A stretch of 64,000 nt of DNA from Baylisascaris procyonis (lineage: Eukaryota > Nematoda > Chromadorea > Rhabditida > Ascarididae). Below, piece after piece: positions 14,201 to 28,000 of the stretch. Within the stretch, counting starts at the first letter, position 1, and each line of letters opens with the position of its first letter. The stretch spans positions 3,382,501 through 3,446,500 of the forward strand of contig JAZARR010000179.1 in assembly GCA_037389465.1 (NCBI GenBank), in the 5' to 3' direction. The position numbers and the translations under genes are program-made. Below the pieces are notes generated by a model, which saw nothing but the letters and a program-made list of their open reading frames with translations, was not told the DNA's origin and searched no databases.

Positions 14201-17073
14201 TTTTCCTCGAGTCGGCACTTTGATTTTGCATTATTGAAACTTAAGAGGGATATCAATTTTGTATGTGTAAATTTTTGAGTAATTTGGATGCGAGCAAAAC
14301 AAATATAAGTGGCAGCTGGAAAAACTTGCTACGACATATGCGCTCGTTTTTTTATAACTATGCCCATTTACCAGTTATTCCAATATTTATGCAAATGGAA
14401 AAGCGCGTAAGAGGAACTCGCAAGAGAAACAACATTTTTGGAGTGCCGCCCATCACACCAGTCGGCTTCATGCGTTGCAAACAACTAATAAAATATATGC
14501 GATAAAACATTCTCAATTCAACCGATCGGATCGCTTATCTACGTTTCCTATGGAATATTTATTTTTTTCGATTCGATTAGCATAAAGTTTTATCAAAATA
14601 TGCAGTAGTATGCAGTAATATAGTAAATTACCAAAAAAATATACACTCGGAATAAAAATATGATTGACATTCGATGGAAATACTTAATAAAACATCGAAG
14701 AAATGAATCAAATATGGCGAAACAAATGGAGAAATAAATTTTCTGTCTTTAAATGCTTTCGAAGCTGATATTTTGACTTGAAGATTAGTTGTTTTTTTTT
14801 TGCCCTCTAAGCATATAGATCATCTATTAAATCTCGTAATTCTTCCTCTGCAATGACTCTAGAGTTCAATTTATCAAACAAAGAAATAAAAAAAACACAT
14901 TTACATTCATGGATACCACATTTTTGCAAGTGCATCTTTGCAGAAATATCTGAAAAGCATGAAATAATGCCTCGATACTCACCTCTATTTGAAAACCGTT
15001 CATACAATTCATCGTATAAGGATACTTTTTTTGAGATTTTCGAAAATCTGCTTCCAGTTTTTTTTCTTTTGACACAAAGAAACTGATATATACTGTGCAA
15101 TAGAAGAAAAGGTGCAATTCGAAAGAAAAGAATAATGGGAAGTGTATAAGTTGCCACTCAACGAAAGCACTAATTAATTAGGTGTAGGATTGAATCGTAA
15201 TGGATGGATAACATGAATCGAATTCCATTGCTGCAAGCCGTACTGAATTGGAACTATTGTAGAGACGATCACGTCCACATTATAATGTGCGTAAATTTTA
15301 TTGCACATTATTGCGCTCTTATAAAAAATTTTAAAATAAGAGTATTCGCAAAAAAAAACGATCTTTTACCCACAGAACTATTTAGGCGCTCAATTTTACC
15401 ATAGAATGTGTTTTTTGCTTGTTATCCTATTATTTCTGAGCATTTATATATAGCAGTCTGATTGATATAAATACAAAAAAGTTCAGCTCATATCAAAGTC
15501 TGTGGCCTTATATTCTAAACTGTTCAAGTTTTCAAATTTCTCGTTTTCTTTACAATGAATGTGGGAAATTTGACATGAAAAATTTACCGAACATAGCGTA
15601 ATGAAATAGAAAAAAATTTTTTTGATCATTTATGACTAAGTTGTCTTATGAAATTCTTTTAATCATTAAATAATACGTCTCACATTCTTATTGATGAATT
15701 TTTTTCATCTTTCATGACGTGTGTAAGTTTTCATTTTTCATGAAGTGTTATTTATTTTTCTTTCTTTTGAAAAATATATTCAACAACTTGATTGCATTTT
15801 CATAGAGGTGAATCAATTCTTTTGATTGTTTTTTGCAGTGATTTTTATTGTTTTAATTTTAATTCCTCTTAATCTTTGCATTGCTCAGGTTATCAAACAT
15901 TTTCACTGTCCGATGTCGATAGCGTTGTTGGGAAAACGTCATTTAATGGAACAAACATCTAAGAGTTGTGGGAACTTTGCTTGTGGCCACACAGTCTAAG
16001 ATAAGTTGCTACCTTATCGAAATTTGGCGCTTAGAGCATTTTGAATGTCTTAGAGAGGATGAACCAACAACGGCAATGGTCCCCTCACCCCTCACCCACT
16101 CCCCTCCTTCTCTCCTCCATTGAGACACCAAACATCTAATTTTACACTTTTGCAGCAAGTAACGAACGCCAATCGTCCGGCCAATTGGCTGCATTTGTGC
16201 AAGCGCTGATCTCATATTACTATCATCTACATGCTGCCCTCCCAGTCCATGGTTTGATTGCGCTCGAAATAGACAGTCAACCAAATGGAGAAGGCATCCG
16301 TTTTGATGCGTTTTCCCGTTTTTTTGGCAACTGCTCATTATGGCGCTATCGTATCTGCTTGTTCTTTCATACACATGCTTGTCGTTCTAGTGGTTTTAAA
16401 TGATGAATCACGAAAAAACTACAGCGATGAAATTTGGCAATCTTATACAAATGATAAATTAGTCTCTTGACATCATTTTAGTTTTGATTCGTCACATTCT
16501 TTGTGAATTTTTTATACTTGAAAGCAAAAAAAAGCAAAAAGAAAGCCCATGAATAAATTTTTCATGCAATTGGTTGGCTGCAATTCAAAGATGAAATTTT
16601 ATTTTAGTATTTTTTTTGTGTTTCAGCGATCAGTCAACGTTGAAATATATTGCTGATCTCAGTTTAAATTTTTTAAAATAAAGCTAACAATATTTGCTGG
16701 AAACTTTCCGAGATTTTTTTCTTATCTTCTGAGAGATGTTATTATCGCCTTGTTAAATTTCTAGGCTTACTTTCAGCTCTATCATTTTTAATATATAATT
16801 ACAATCATTTTAGTGATTGCCGAAATACTGGAATTTTTTATTCTTGCTGAATACATTTCCATCGTATTGACAAACGGCTGTCACATTATCAATTTCTATA
16901 TTTGCGGTCTTCTCTTTTTAAATGCTTTCTTGCTATTAATTCCTATACCTGTTTCCTTCTTTTACAAATGATTGTCTCGCTATGAGTAACCCATAATTTT
17001 AATCGTCCTTTTCTTTATTTCATACTGTAATAAATATTTATTGTAATTTTATTTGAATCTCTATTTTCTTATA
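5210..17073. other. Intergenic stretch without a supportable gene
   Basis: Nearly 12 kb between the kelch gene stop and the RCE1 splice acceptor. It is AT-rich, with many poly-T and poly-A runs (for example 5365-5395 and 9131-9149) and CT-rich patches such as 7810-7850, 12680-12730 and 16080-16120. Open frames are short and occur on both strands at the rate expected for such base composition. I recognise no protein family, tRNA or rRNA. The least random frames are complement(10595..10825) and the segment 16150-16470; both are discussed under findings or rejections. Confidence 0.6.
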
Positions 17074-17081
17074 GGAAAACA
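17065..17081 (+). promoter_or_regulatory. Probable spliced-leader trans-splice acceptor for RCE1
   Basis: A TTTTCTTATAG acceptor ends at 17074, leaving a 7-nt leader (GAAAACA) before the ATG at 17082. No in-frame coding exon is visible upstream, so the AG is more likely a spliced-leader addition site than the end of a cis intron. It could still be the 3' end of an intron in the 5' UTR. Confidence 0.6.
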
Positions 17082-17976
17082 ATGGAATGCGCATTTAATT
17101 TAATGCTCGCGGCAGGTATCTCATGTTCCTATGTTGGTTTATTATATGCATTCGATTTCAATGGTGTGGATAGAAATGATCCATTAAGTATTAAACGAAG
17201 ATTTCTTGCGGCTCTTGTTAATAATATTATTGGCATTTCGGTCACTTATATTCTATTGCATCGAGTGAGTGTGATTTTTTTTTTCTTAATTAGCATTTCA
17301 ACGAGGGATACAATCGATAAAATATTGATAGTGATTATAATGCCTAGGAAATTTTGAGTAATATCTAAGGTGACGAATATATAAGTTATGAAGAATGAAA
17401 GGAGAAATTCACTTATTCTGTTTCCGATGGATTTACTTTTTTAAAATGAATTCTATCTTTATTAACTTCATTTCATTCCTAGATGAAACGTTCATAGATA
17501 AGAAAAAACTTTGAAATATTAATTTTAAATCTTTAGTAAAAGAATTTTGAAATAAAAATAATCTTGTCAAGAAGAAGAACTTTCACCATTTCAAAAAAAA
17601 AAACTATGTAGTTTTTTTTATTATTATGTGAAATGAATCATTTGTTAGACAAACATTTATAAAAGGATCTCTCATTCACTATGAAATTAAAAAAAAAGAA
17701 GTGAAGATTGTCATCGATGCAAAATTTGTTGCGCAATGATTGCTTTAATAACACACCAAACAAATAGCAACTAATTTCCATTGTAGTCGTGTTGCATTGG
17801 TCATAATTAACGGTGTGCGTTCATTTGCATGATGGGTCCATACATGAAAAGATTTAAAATCATACCTCTGCAAGTATAGCGCATAAAAAATTGATTTTCC
17901 AATCTTTTTTTATTATTCATAGGCGTTAGATCACCACTTCATTCTATCCAACCTAAGTGAAATGCACTGAATTAAG

Positions 17977-18035
<59 letters not shown>

Positions 18036-21000
18036 TGTCGAATCTTTCACCCGATATATACACATATATTATATATATATATATATATAATATATGTGTA
18101 TATATCGGGTGAAAGATTCGACAAAAAAGAGAGTGGAAAACGATTTAAACATCTGTAACAGAAAAAAATACAGATCTTAGGCAATCGAGGAAGAGAATAT
18201 GGGATGAACTTCGAGGTTATAATAGGATAATATTTTATAAAAATCACCCTAATTCATCTAGTATTGGCAAGTGGTCCTAGTTAAGTTTTCTCACAACTAT
18301 GCAACACCAACAACCAATAGCACTACGATATTTTAGTAGTGGATAGAATCGAAATGGTTTGTATAGAGTATTACTACTAGTTTTTCTGAGCGCTATCCAT
18401 TTCACTGTGCGATGACAAAGGTGGAAAGTTAAATAGTACACAGCAACAAAATAGGCTTAATTGAGGTGGTCTATTGCAGCATCATGCGGAACCATTACAA
18501 GTGATGGGTATTCATACCCAGGGCGCATTACCCGCACTAATATTGCCTGCTATATTAACTTCGGTATGCTATCTCGGAACTTGGGTAATGACCTATATTG
18601 ATGGGCATATTGGATCTCTTTTCGGTAAGCGTTCATTGTATGCTTTCTTATGCTATAGAATAAATCTCTTTGATGATTTATCGGTGCCGAAAATGAAACT
18701 AAGTGAAATGATTATTCTAATTAACTTAAAAGAGGACATGGAATTCAAAAAAAAAAAAACAGTTCGACGAAATTGTTGAGTGTTAAAAGTTACGATCGGA
18801 GCAATAAATAGGCTGTGAAATGTGCCGCCTGAGCATAGTGTCCTTTTTTTGCTAACAATGATAATAAAGGCTTCTCATACTGCATCCGAATTAATTTCTT
18901 GCTGAGGGAGGATATCCGATCGTTGATGATTTCTCAGGATAGCATTTATCCCGGAAATTTATTAGATGCTGTAAATTCAGATAATAATATGCAAAAATAT
19001 TAATGGGTGAGAATTATTTATGCATTTTATTTATGGTTTATTCGCTGTTATATCGACGAATTCACAGCAAGTGTTATTTTATTTTTTATTACCGAAGTAT
19101 TCGTTGTGAAAGGTTTTGAAGTGGGCGACAGTCGCCTATATTATTATCGAAAGTTAAGAAATAATGTGATTCATGTTGATGTTGTATAAATCTAATGTAA
19201 TTGGTGCAATAATTCACTCACATTTGTTTATATGTCTGTCTGCGTCTGTCTGCTCACTTTCGTCTTGAGATAGCACTCATACGGTTGAGTTTATTTTCAA
19301 TTGCTTCACCGACTGAATTTGCATATTTAATAAGACTTCTTGCAACGATCGTTAACTTGATTGTCAAGGCAGCTAACATATATGCATATATTTTATGATG
19401 CCATCCGGGCAATTACTCACTCAGCTTCCCATCGATTTTATCGTTTTCTCACTGAATAAGCTGAGATCATTGACTTCGCCAACGTATTCTTTAGAGTGCT
19501 TATCATTGTAAAAAAGGAAATCGTTTTTCGATTCATTAGTTTGTTCTGCAAGAAAATAATTCATCGAATTCTAAGTCTGCATTTTTTTAATGTTTCAGAT
19601 CTCTCTCAATGGCGATATAGCTTATCAAATCTGATTTGGATTCGTGATACTGTGATGGTAAGTTCTTGCCATTCATTATTTATTTGTCTTGTTTTTCCGA
19701 CTCATTTTTTGGGACTTCGGGTTAGAGGTGAAATTCGAACTTCGAGTTAGAGGAGAGAATGGGGACGACAAGGTAAATGTCTGTAAAGATCAGGTATTAT
19801 GCTTTCGGGAAAGATTTTTTAAAAGAGTGGCTCGTGCTTGTTCTCATTTCGCTGTCATAGCTGAAGAAACTCAGTCGACATTGACATTAAGTGACGATGA
19901 GTGCATAGTCTCAGTCCGAAGTAACCTGAATTTTTCACCTTATTCCACTATCACGTGTTTGGTATTTTCAATCGGTGAACTGCGCCAGTACCAACAAAAG
20001 CTTACATAATGACTGTCATCCGTGATCAGTGCTATCATTTTGTTTTATTGTTCTTCTATTTCTTTTTTTTTGTGCTTCCTTTAAACCAGTTAATATTATT
20101 TTCTCTTTTATTATTTTCTTTTTATCCTTTTCAAAGATGGTTTTTAGCATCATTTCTCACACTTTTATCTTTCGCTCTCTTTATGTTCAATTTTTCTTTT
20201 GCATTGTAACAATTAAGGACATAGACTTTATTGCAATTTCAGGCACCAATAACAGAAGAACTTGCATTTCGTGCATGTACAGCCGCTTTAGTACTTCAAT
20301 GTGTATCACCAATAAGTGCCGTTTTTATAGCACCACTACCTTTTGCGTTGAGTCATTTACATCACATTTTCGATGATATGAAACAAGGTAAAACAAAACA
20401 ACAAGCCATTTTCCATAGAGGTAAAATAGTACTTCATTTAATTCTATATATTCAGTGAAAGTATTCATTATACTTTTATGTGTACCGCGTTTTACAATAT
20501 TACAAAATAATATAGACAGATTTATAATATGCCTATTACTTTGTTATCCCATGTTGAAATATGATAGGCGCTTTATTAATCTTATAGATCCAGCATAAAT
20601 TTTGGCCGCAACATTTCTTCTGTAGACAGGCAGAGTTTATTCCATTATTCAATATTAATATATGCATTCGACCAGACAATGGCGTCTAAACATAACAGTG
20701 GTGGGCTGTAAGGGGCAACTAACAAAGTCAACGAGATATACGACTAAATTAGCATCCAGGATTAGTTTTTTCTTGAAGAATCTTTGTTAAATATATGATT
20801 GAATTTTGTGATTTTAAGAACGTTCTGAAAATGTGCCCAGATTGAGGGGAATATTATGGAGATGGTTTGTGAAGTCTCATATTGGAGGACTATGGAAAGT
20901 TCTCTCATAATCTATAAGATAATTCATTTTCAGTCTTCCAAATGACCTATTCATATCTATTCGGAGCCTATGCGACGTTTCTCTTCGTGCGTACAGGTGA

Positions 21001-22948
21001 ACAATATTTTAAGGTTCTATTGAATCACAATTCTTTCGTTTAATTTATTTTAAGAATTCTTTCTTTCCTATAGCAGTAGTTTAATATCGATTATAAGAAG
21101 CTGTCTTTCAATTTTTGTTCCATTTTGGAAGCAACAAAAACGTTTTCATCCTATCCCTTCACTACCCGTTTCAATGCCTTCTTGCTATCTTTCGATCATT
21201 AGTCTTTTAAAGGCACTAAAATAACAGAGTGTTCAGTGTGTATATGCTTACGGCAACAATCCTCTCTTTCGACAAATTACATAAAAACGTAATGACGTCA
21301 TTGATTGTTAAATGTATGTTGCTGTAGTTTGATGTTGTAGTTGTTTGAACCGTGTACGTTTGTGCGCATCCAACGTATTGTTTTGATATATGTTTTTAAT
21401 ATACTTAAATTATTTTAACATATAGTTGTAAAATTTCGCGAAAAACATGGCAAGAAAGTATCTCATCCTTTTATGTATATAAATTTTGCAATAAAGTGAC
21501 AGTGATGAAGTTTGATCAGCTGTCAGTTAAACGATAATTTCCACAAAGTTTTTTTTTTGGTAGATCAAATTCTTAATGACTAATTAACGCTTAACTGCGC
21601 CGCAATTAGTTGGATCGTTAGCTGCAATGAATTTCTAATGCAGACAGTCGGCTGGCTATTCGGATCGACAATTCATTTTCTCGTTTTCGATGGGATTGAT
21701 CCGTTTAGGTCGACGAATCCATTAATAAGCATTGTTTTGTTGTTTCGATTATGTGATTATTTTGAGTATTTTAATAATTTAAGTGATGTTTATACGGTCA
21801 CAGACATACTCTTCCAGAAGGAAACAACTCTTAGATTCCTTTATTTATAAGGAATTTGGAGTGGAAAACTCGGAAGTGAATCATTTTAAAAAGTTTTTTG
21901 TAATTTTTTAAATTGATTTTCATGTAACAAAAGAAATAAAAAAAGTGAAAATATAAATGGGTTTTTTGTTTGGATTCCATTCACCGACGTGCAAATCCAC
22001 AATTATAGTCGTAAAATTTTTACACAACTTTAGATTGGCCATTGTTGCACTTTTTTAGTCAACACTTAACGTTTATTAAGCAATCATTTTGGTTCAATTT
22101 GCCTCAAAGAGGCAATGCAAAAATCATCTCGATGGACGTCCTTCAACAGTAGATACCCTCTCAGTAGTTTTCTCACTCCAACTTACGACTCCCTTCCAAG
22201 AATCAAAAACAGCAAATATTGACCGCTTTCTTAACAGGCACATTCCTCTCTATTTAATTATCTGGCGCTTGTGCCCACACTCCTCTCTGATTTCTCTTCA
22301 TCATCCGTATTTGTGTATGGACGGGGTAAATAGCTCAGAATAGCTCATTGAGCAGGTGACCTGTCCTCTGCATCCCAGCGTTCATCCACGGAGGTTCCCA
22401 AGGCTTGAAGGGATTGTAGGAGACGACGGGGCCAGTATTGTTCCTGCAAGGGCCCCATAGCTGCAAGCCACCACGAGAGCTGTCATGCATGAGGGCTGTT
22501 ATATATATCCTAGCATAAAGGCGATGTAAAGACTTGCCTAAATCTTGAGTCATTATTCGTTTTTGTTATATTTGCACATTTCTATGCATAACACGTTGTC
22601 CTTCGTTTCTAATGATGTATTTATTGGTCATTTGGTTAGTAGTCACGTCCGAGGCTCGTCATTTTAAATTCAATCCTGAACTTACCGAATTCGTATCGGA
22701 TCTCTTCAAATTCGATTTCAGTTACATGGTTGGCATTGATTTAATTCATATTCGCGATTTCAGGAAGTATTTTCGCTCCAATTATAAGTCATTCAATTTG
22801 CAACAACATGGGTTTACCGTTATTCGACTATATTGATCAATATCCAAGACGCTTTACGAGAGTTCTACTTTGGTGTTCTTATATTGCCGGTTTTATTGCA
22901 TGGGTCTCTTTGTTAATGCCACTCACAAATCCCAATTTCTATAATTGA
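17082..22948 (+). CDS. RCE1: CAAX prenyl protease 2 (RCE1 / FCE-2), complete, six exons
   Basis: Exons 17082-17264, 18480-18624, 19599-19657, 20243-20420, 20934-20996 and 22764-22948 (stop TGA 22946-22948) join in frame to 270 residues, close to the animal family length. RCE1 is an integral ER membrane endopeptidase that removes the last three residues (aaX) from prenylated CAAX proteins such as Ras. All three motifs of the ABI/CPBP family are present: ITEELAFRA (E134, E135, R139), ALSHLHH (H167) and SHSICNN (H219, N223), with the spacing of the active site intact. The N-terminal CSYVGLLY...IKRRF block, LFGAYATFLFVRTG before motif three and the MPLTNPNFY end also match animal RCE1. Several hydrophobic segments fit a multi-pass protein. 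The start is the first ATG after the probable trans-splice acceptor and leaves an N-terminus slightly shorter than in vertebrates. Confidence 0.95.
17979..18027. repeat. (TA)n microsatellite in RCE1 intron 1
   Basis: About 48 bp of uninterrupted TA. It leads directly into a T run that forms the start of the palindrome at 18031-18128. Confidence 0.95.
18031..18128. repeat. Perfect 98-bp palindrome in RCE1 intron 1
   Basis: Two 49-bp arms (18031-18079 and 18080-18128) are exact reverse complements. They share TTTTTTGTCGAATC / GATTCGACAAAAAA at the ends and an ATTATAT...ATATAAT centre. The transcript would fold into a long hairpin, and the DNA could extrude a cruciform. It may be a foldback (MITE-like) element; no target-site duplication is obvious because the left side is (TA)n. 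Confidence 0.9.
22340..22500. other. GC-rich hairpin patch inside RCE1 intron 5
   Basis: A local jump in GC content within an AT-rich intron. Short self-complementary units are visible: GCTCA/TGAGC, CAGG-TGA-CCTG near 22353 and GGGGCC...GGCCCC around 22429-22457. A minus-strand frame (22335-22553) is open but matches no family I know. Probably a decayed mobile element or structured-RNA-derived repeat. Confidence 0.4.
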
Positions 22949-23221
22949 TTGAAAAAAATTCTGAACGTACATTGAGTTTAAAAAAATAGATAGTTTGCAT
23001 AAGCTGGGAATATATGCAAATTTAGCGACCGGTAGATTAAAAAACTTTACCTCATATACTTATTATCAACGTTACTTTCAGTGAAAGTAATTGCCCCTGC
23101 CTCTTTTTAGTGAAAATTTTTTTTAAATTCTGAATGCAATATTTTGCTCTAACACGAAAAGGATTTATTACTATACTCTGAATTATTTATTTTTCCGCAC
23201 AGGTTTTTCAATTTTATGCCG

Positions 23222-23226
23222 ATATA

Positions 23227-23293
<67 letters not shown>
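23222..23293. repeat. (TA)n microsatellite
   Basis: About 72 bp of TA with one CA interruption near 23245. Confidence 0.95.
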
Positions 23294-23296
<3 letters not shown>

Positions 23297-24981
23297 CTGT
23301 CCACCTAAATATAATGAATACTTCCACATGCATATTGGATACAGCCATTTATTGCGATTTTGCACATGCCTTCAAAATTTCCCTTTCTCCCCTCGTCCCG
23401 AGGCAGGTTACTTGATTATTCATGGGTCATTAATGATCTCTTTTGGAGCACTCTGTACCTTACTACCTCTATATTGTTGAATGTCGTGATAAATCAACAA
23501 CTTTATATCACTGTTGCTCGCTTATAATGTCAAACATTTTACGCTTGCATCGTTGGAATATTAGAGGTTTGACTGTTGGGTTGTTGTAATTGCAATGTTC
23601 TGTTGGAAGGTTTTCAAGCTTTACGTTAAAATTTTTGAGCTTACAATTATTAAAATCAAATCCATAATACGCAATTATTATTGGGACACTATTGATCCGT
23701 TCAACTTCCGGTAGGTGTTAGTGTCATAAGTTCAAAGCCAATTAATTAAGTTGCTCTTACATCTTCCTGAGAGATGAGTGTTAGAGTTGTTTTCAGAGTA
23801 CTTTTTATCATATATACTATGAAACATTTTTTGTTTAAAATTAAAATTGAAGTTAAAATAAAAAGTAAGAAAAGCAATTACGAAGAAACTCACGGAGATA
23901 ATATCAGCAGATAGGAACAATTAAACGACAAAAGTATAGAAATTTAAATATTCATCAACAATTCATACTTCAAGAAGTTGATAATTTTTCACCTTGATCA
24001 AGTGATTTTTCTATTCACACTAATACCGGAATCTCTGCACAAATTTTTCCCAATTATGAATGTTATTAGGAAAGCAGTTCTTTATTCAATTAAAATTCTC
24101 CTATATTATCTAAATAACATTTTTTAATATCAAAAATATTTTAAATGGAATACATCATTGTAAACTGTGTCAAGAGCACAGTTCGGGTGATTGTCTGCAT
24201 TTGTTAGGATGTTATTTGCATTTGTTTATGTTTATTTCTTCTATTTAATTTTTGTTATTTTTGTGTATGTCAATAATCTATATACTATCTCTTTTTTCTC
24301 GAAGAAGTACTAAATTCTTAACGGGTATCTGAAATGAAAACAAGGAAATAACTACAATTGATGTTACTCGACTTCCTCAGATCCTTATTTCGTGAAGTTT
24401 TTACGCATTGACTCTATATCGTTAACGAGTTTTGAAATTAGAGATTTGTTAAGAATATTTTTTTTGGGGGGGGGGGGTTTCTTAGACCGAAAATGTTTAT
24501 AGCAGCAGTTTGACTAAATATTGCTAAATGTGACCAGAATTTTAATTTTTAGCCAGCTGACTGCAAATTACGTTTATTCCTTCTATGCAATGTGAAGAAT
24601 TCTTGACTTCAGATTGCTGTTTCGAGTGCATCAGCAATGAAGTATTGTAATCTGATGTTTCGAAAATTTCTAAAGATCTGGAAGTAAAAATTCTTCCGGA
24701 TTGGGCGCTATTAATGAGGAATTCTTTGTGTACAGGGGATTTACAAGGTGTTGCTTGCGATTTTCTTTTTGTTTTTATATTAAATTATGTCTATCCCCTA
24801 TTTCGTGGTATTATTTCAGTGACGATTCGATGATTGTTTGCTTGACATTGTTTCATATGTTATTTATTGTCGTAGATGAAATTATGAATATTGCTGTTAA
24901 CTAGAGCATAAGTTCTGTTTGGTTGGCTATTGAAACAGAATTGATTGACATCGACAGTTGTGCTTTACTCTTGCAATTTTG

Positions 24982-24982
<1 letters not shown>

Positions 24983-25071
<89 letters not shown>
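24983..25071. repeat. (AT)n microsatellite
   Basis: About 88 bp of uninterrupted alternating AT, one of the longest pure dinucleotide tracts in the window. Confidence 0.95.
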
Positions 25072-25075
<4 letters not shown>

Positions 25076-28000
25076 TTTATATTGCTCGTTTGGTGAATCA
25101 GGAACGCTGTTTTAATGAAGCCTAGTGGGCATGACTTACGTTGACTCAAATGCAGTTCCTTTGTTGCTAGTTTTTTAATTGATGAATTATTGATATTAAA
25201 ATTGACAAATCGCTTTTATTCTTTGAATGTTTCAATGCCTGTAGGGCATCCTATTACCATTCGTTCAGATTTTCATTCAGCCGATTGTTTCAGTTAGAGG
25301 GTTGGGAAGACCCGCATCAAATAATACCTTTTGTAAATTATTTCTCTGATATAAGCAGACTTTTTTCGATTGTGCACAACAAACTAGGAAAGTTGAGAAA
25401 ATCGATCAACGGAGAGGAAATTGCGAATGATCGGAATGACTTATGTGGAATTTTGATGGCTTATTTGGCGATATTCCACATTGAGCAGCAGTTCTGAAAC
25501 TATGTGAAAATTGCTGGTCAAAAAAGCAAAAATTCTTAGCACATCAATGCCAGAAGTAATTTTTCTTGAACCGGATTCCTTTCGACCACAAATTTACTGT
25601 TTTCTTACTAATCACAGTGGCGAGTTTCTGACGGTCTTTCTTCGGATGTTAGTGGTCTCATCCGTGGCTTCGACCGGATTAACAGCTATCGAACATTTTA
25701 AGAAAATTTTAAAGTTTCGGGCTATCATCACAATAATGGCGATGAGGAAAGACAATAGCTGGTGGAAGTCGGCGGAAAATTCTCTTCATAGCTTAACAGT
25801 GAAAACATTTTTTTCGAATCTCTCGATGAAATTACTGCCATATTGTGGCGATAATTTGCGAGATAATTTTTTAAACGCAATAAACGGATACAAGTGTGAA
25901 ATTGATTTGTGTTGAATAAATGCAAGTTGAACAAATAGATATGCAGAATTTAATAGATTTACAGTATCACATAATTTACGATGCGTTGATTTATCATATT
26001 CATTAGATAATTCACGCATTTCAATGGACTCGAAACCTCTTAATAGGGATATTTATGCTTGCAAATGATAATCTCTATTAAGTTAAGAAAGAGAGAATGA
26101 CCACCTCAAGAAAAAATAAAATGAAAACGAAAAATTGCAGAACTAATTTGAGTTCAACAATATTAAAGTTGAATAAGTATAAAAAAGGCAGAATAACGTT
26201 GGATACAATATCAGCGAAACAAATCTTAAAGAAAGCTTATTTGCATCAGAAGTACGAGATCAAAAATTAGTTATGAGCATATAAACAAGAATATGTGCTT
26301 GGTAGAAATGATTTTGAGTTGAAGCGCATTCGCGTAGCAAACGACAAGATTGACATAGTTGTTTTGATTCTGTGCATAAAAATGCAATGAACTTCTTGAG
26401 CTGGAAATTGTGGAAACAAGTTCATCTGTTTTTTTTTTTACAGCGATTTAGGTGAAAAGAATGGCGAAATGTAGAGCGGAAAAGTTAGTGCGTCTACGCT
26501 TCATTGTTTTCAGGTCAGAAATTTTCAACCGGATCCGGCAATCGAGTTGAAAGAGATCGTTGAGCATTTCCGGAAATTCTCCTGAGATGTTTTTGCAAGC
26601 TTTCACTTACAGCATTGTTAGATTTCAAGAAAGGCAACGGGGCGTGGGCAGAGTATCTAATGATAACACAATGATGTCCTATTTATGCATTCTAATACTG
26701 ATCGAAAACTTAAGTAAACACTTGCAAAGTGGAATTCGCAATCTTGGAGGTTTTAGCTTTTCCATTCATATGAAAGAGAATAAAAATTTCCTGGTCATGT
26801 GTGCTGTCATTTATGAAAACACATCTCCATCAGGGCGTAATATATTATCGTAACATCATATGGTATCGCGATATATGACATTATTAATTGGTCGCATTCA
26901 GATGCTAGGTTTTTGATCACTCACAAAATAATGTAGGATCACGCTGGAATTCATGGAAATGGATCCATAGACCAGCGCAAGTCTAATAAATTTGAGGTCA
27001 TGAGCAAAGATAACAACCAAGAAAGGAGTTTCAAACACTGATGCAAAAATGATATATTTATTGCAAGAGTGGGTTGGATTTGGTGGAAAAGTAGAGAGCG
27101 AATGGAATTTTCCATACTTGAACGCATTTCTCGACATTAAATTCCCTTATGTTATTACCACGTACTATCGGAGAGCCGGCGCCCGATTCGAAAAGTTTTT
27201 TAAGGCCTCTTTTGCTTAGTCTTCAATAACTTACTGCTTCATTCATCTTCAATTTAAGACTTACAGGAGACCGTTTGGAAACCAGAAATTTCATTAAGGA
27301 AGACAACATTATTTATATACGGCAACTTAATAGGGGAAGACAAAATACAATATTTACAGATGATTTCCGATAGCTGACAGATGTTCTAGACAGCGGAATT
27401 CGACGGAAAAATTCGATACCATATAATAGCATCTGATATTCCATTAGACAACTCGAGCAGTTTGAGAGGAGGGTCTTAGCCGATTGCCTTCTGCGATTAT
27501 CTTCTATCGACTGGCCAACTTTCTTCTAATTCTTGGATTACTCTGAAGCACAATTCAAAGTAGATATTAAGATAAATAGTTTTGATTTTTGAATATTTTT
27601 CATTTTATTTGTCAGATTTTTTGTTAAAACGACAGCAAAGGAACAGAATTCCCTTTGGAGATCATAGTTTGGGCTAATTTCGATTATATGCGAATAGTAT
27701 AAAAGCGTCTATACGAGGATTGGCCATTCGCTTCCATAAGATTGTCCCGTTTTTTTGCTTCTAATGGTATGGGGCAAAGTTTGCGATTGCGAATTCTGCG
27801 AGAAATATTTTAGTCGTCAGATAAATTACAGTGTAATAGTTAAATATGAAGTAAAATCCACTAATTTCATTGACGATTATATATATCGTTATGAATGCAG
27901 CGGACTGGTTTTGAATTATCACGATATAAAAAATTCTTTCACATGCTTCACAAGAGCACAGTGATGAATTACTCCTTCGCCCTTATTCCCCCACTTTTGC

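Noticed and set aside
16009..16403. Overlapping 121-codon minus and 72-codon plus frames about 700 bp upstream of RCE1
   Set aside because: Neither shows a family resemblance or consistent splice sites; the RCE1 N-terminus is already complete at 17082.
24901..25149. Minus-strand frame with a long YIYIYI run (a similar one lies at 23183-23365)
   Set aside because: These are read-through of (TA)n microsatellites, not genes.
25511..25915. 134-codon plus-strand frame in the RCE1-bestrophin gap
   Set aside because: No recognisable domain or conserved motif; chance frames of this length are conceivable across 64 kb of both strands, and no splice partners were found.
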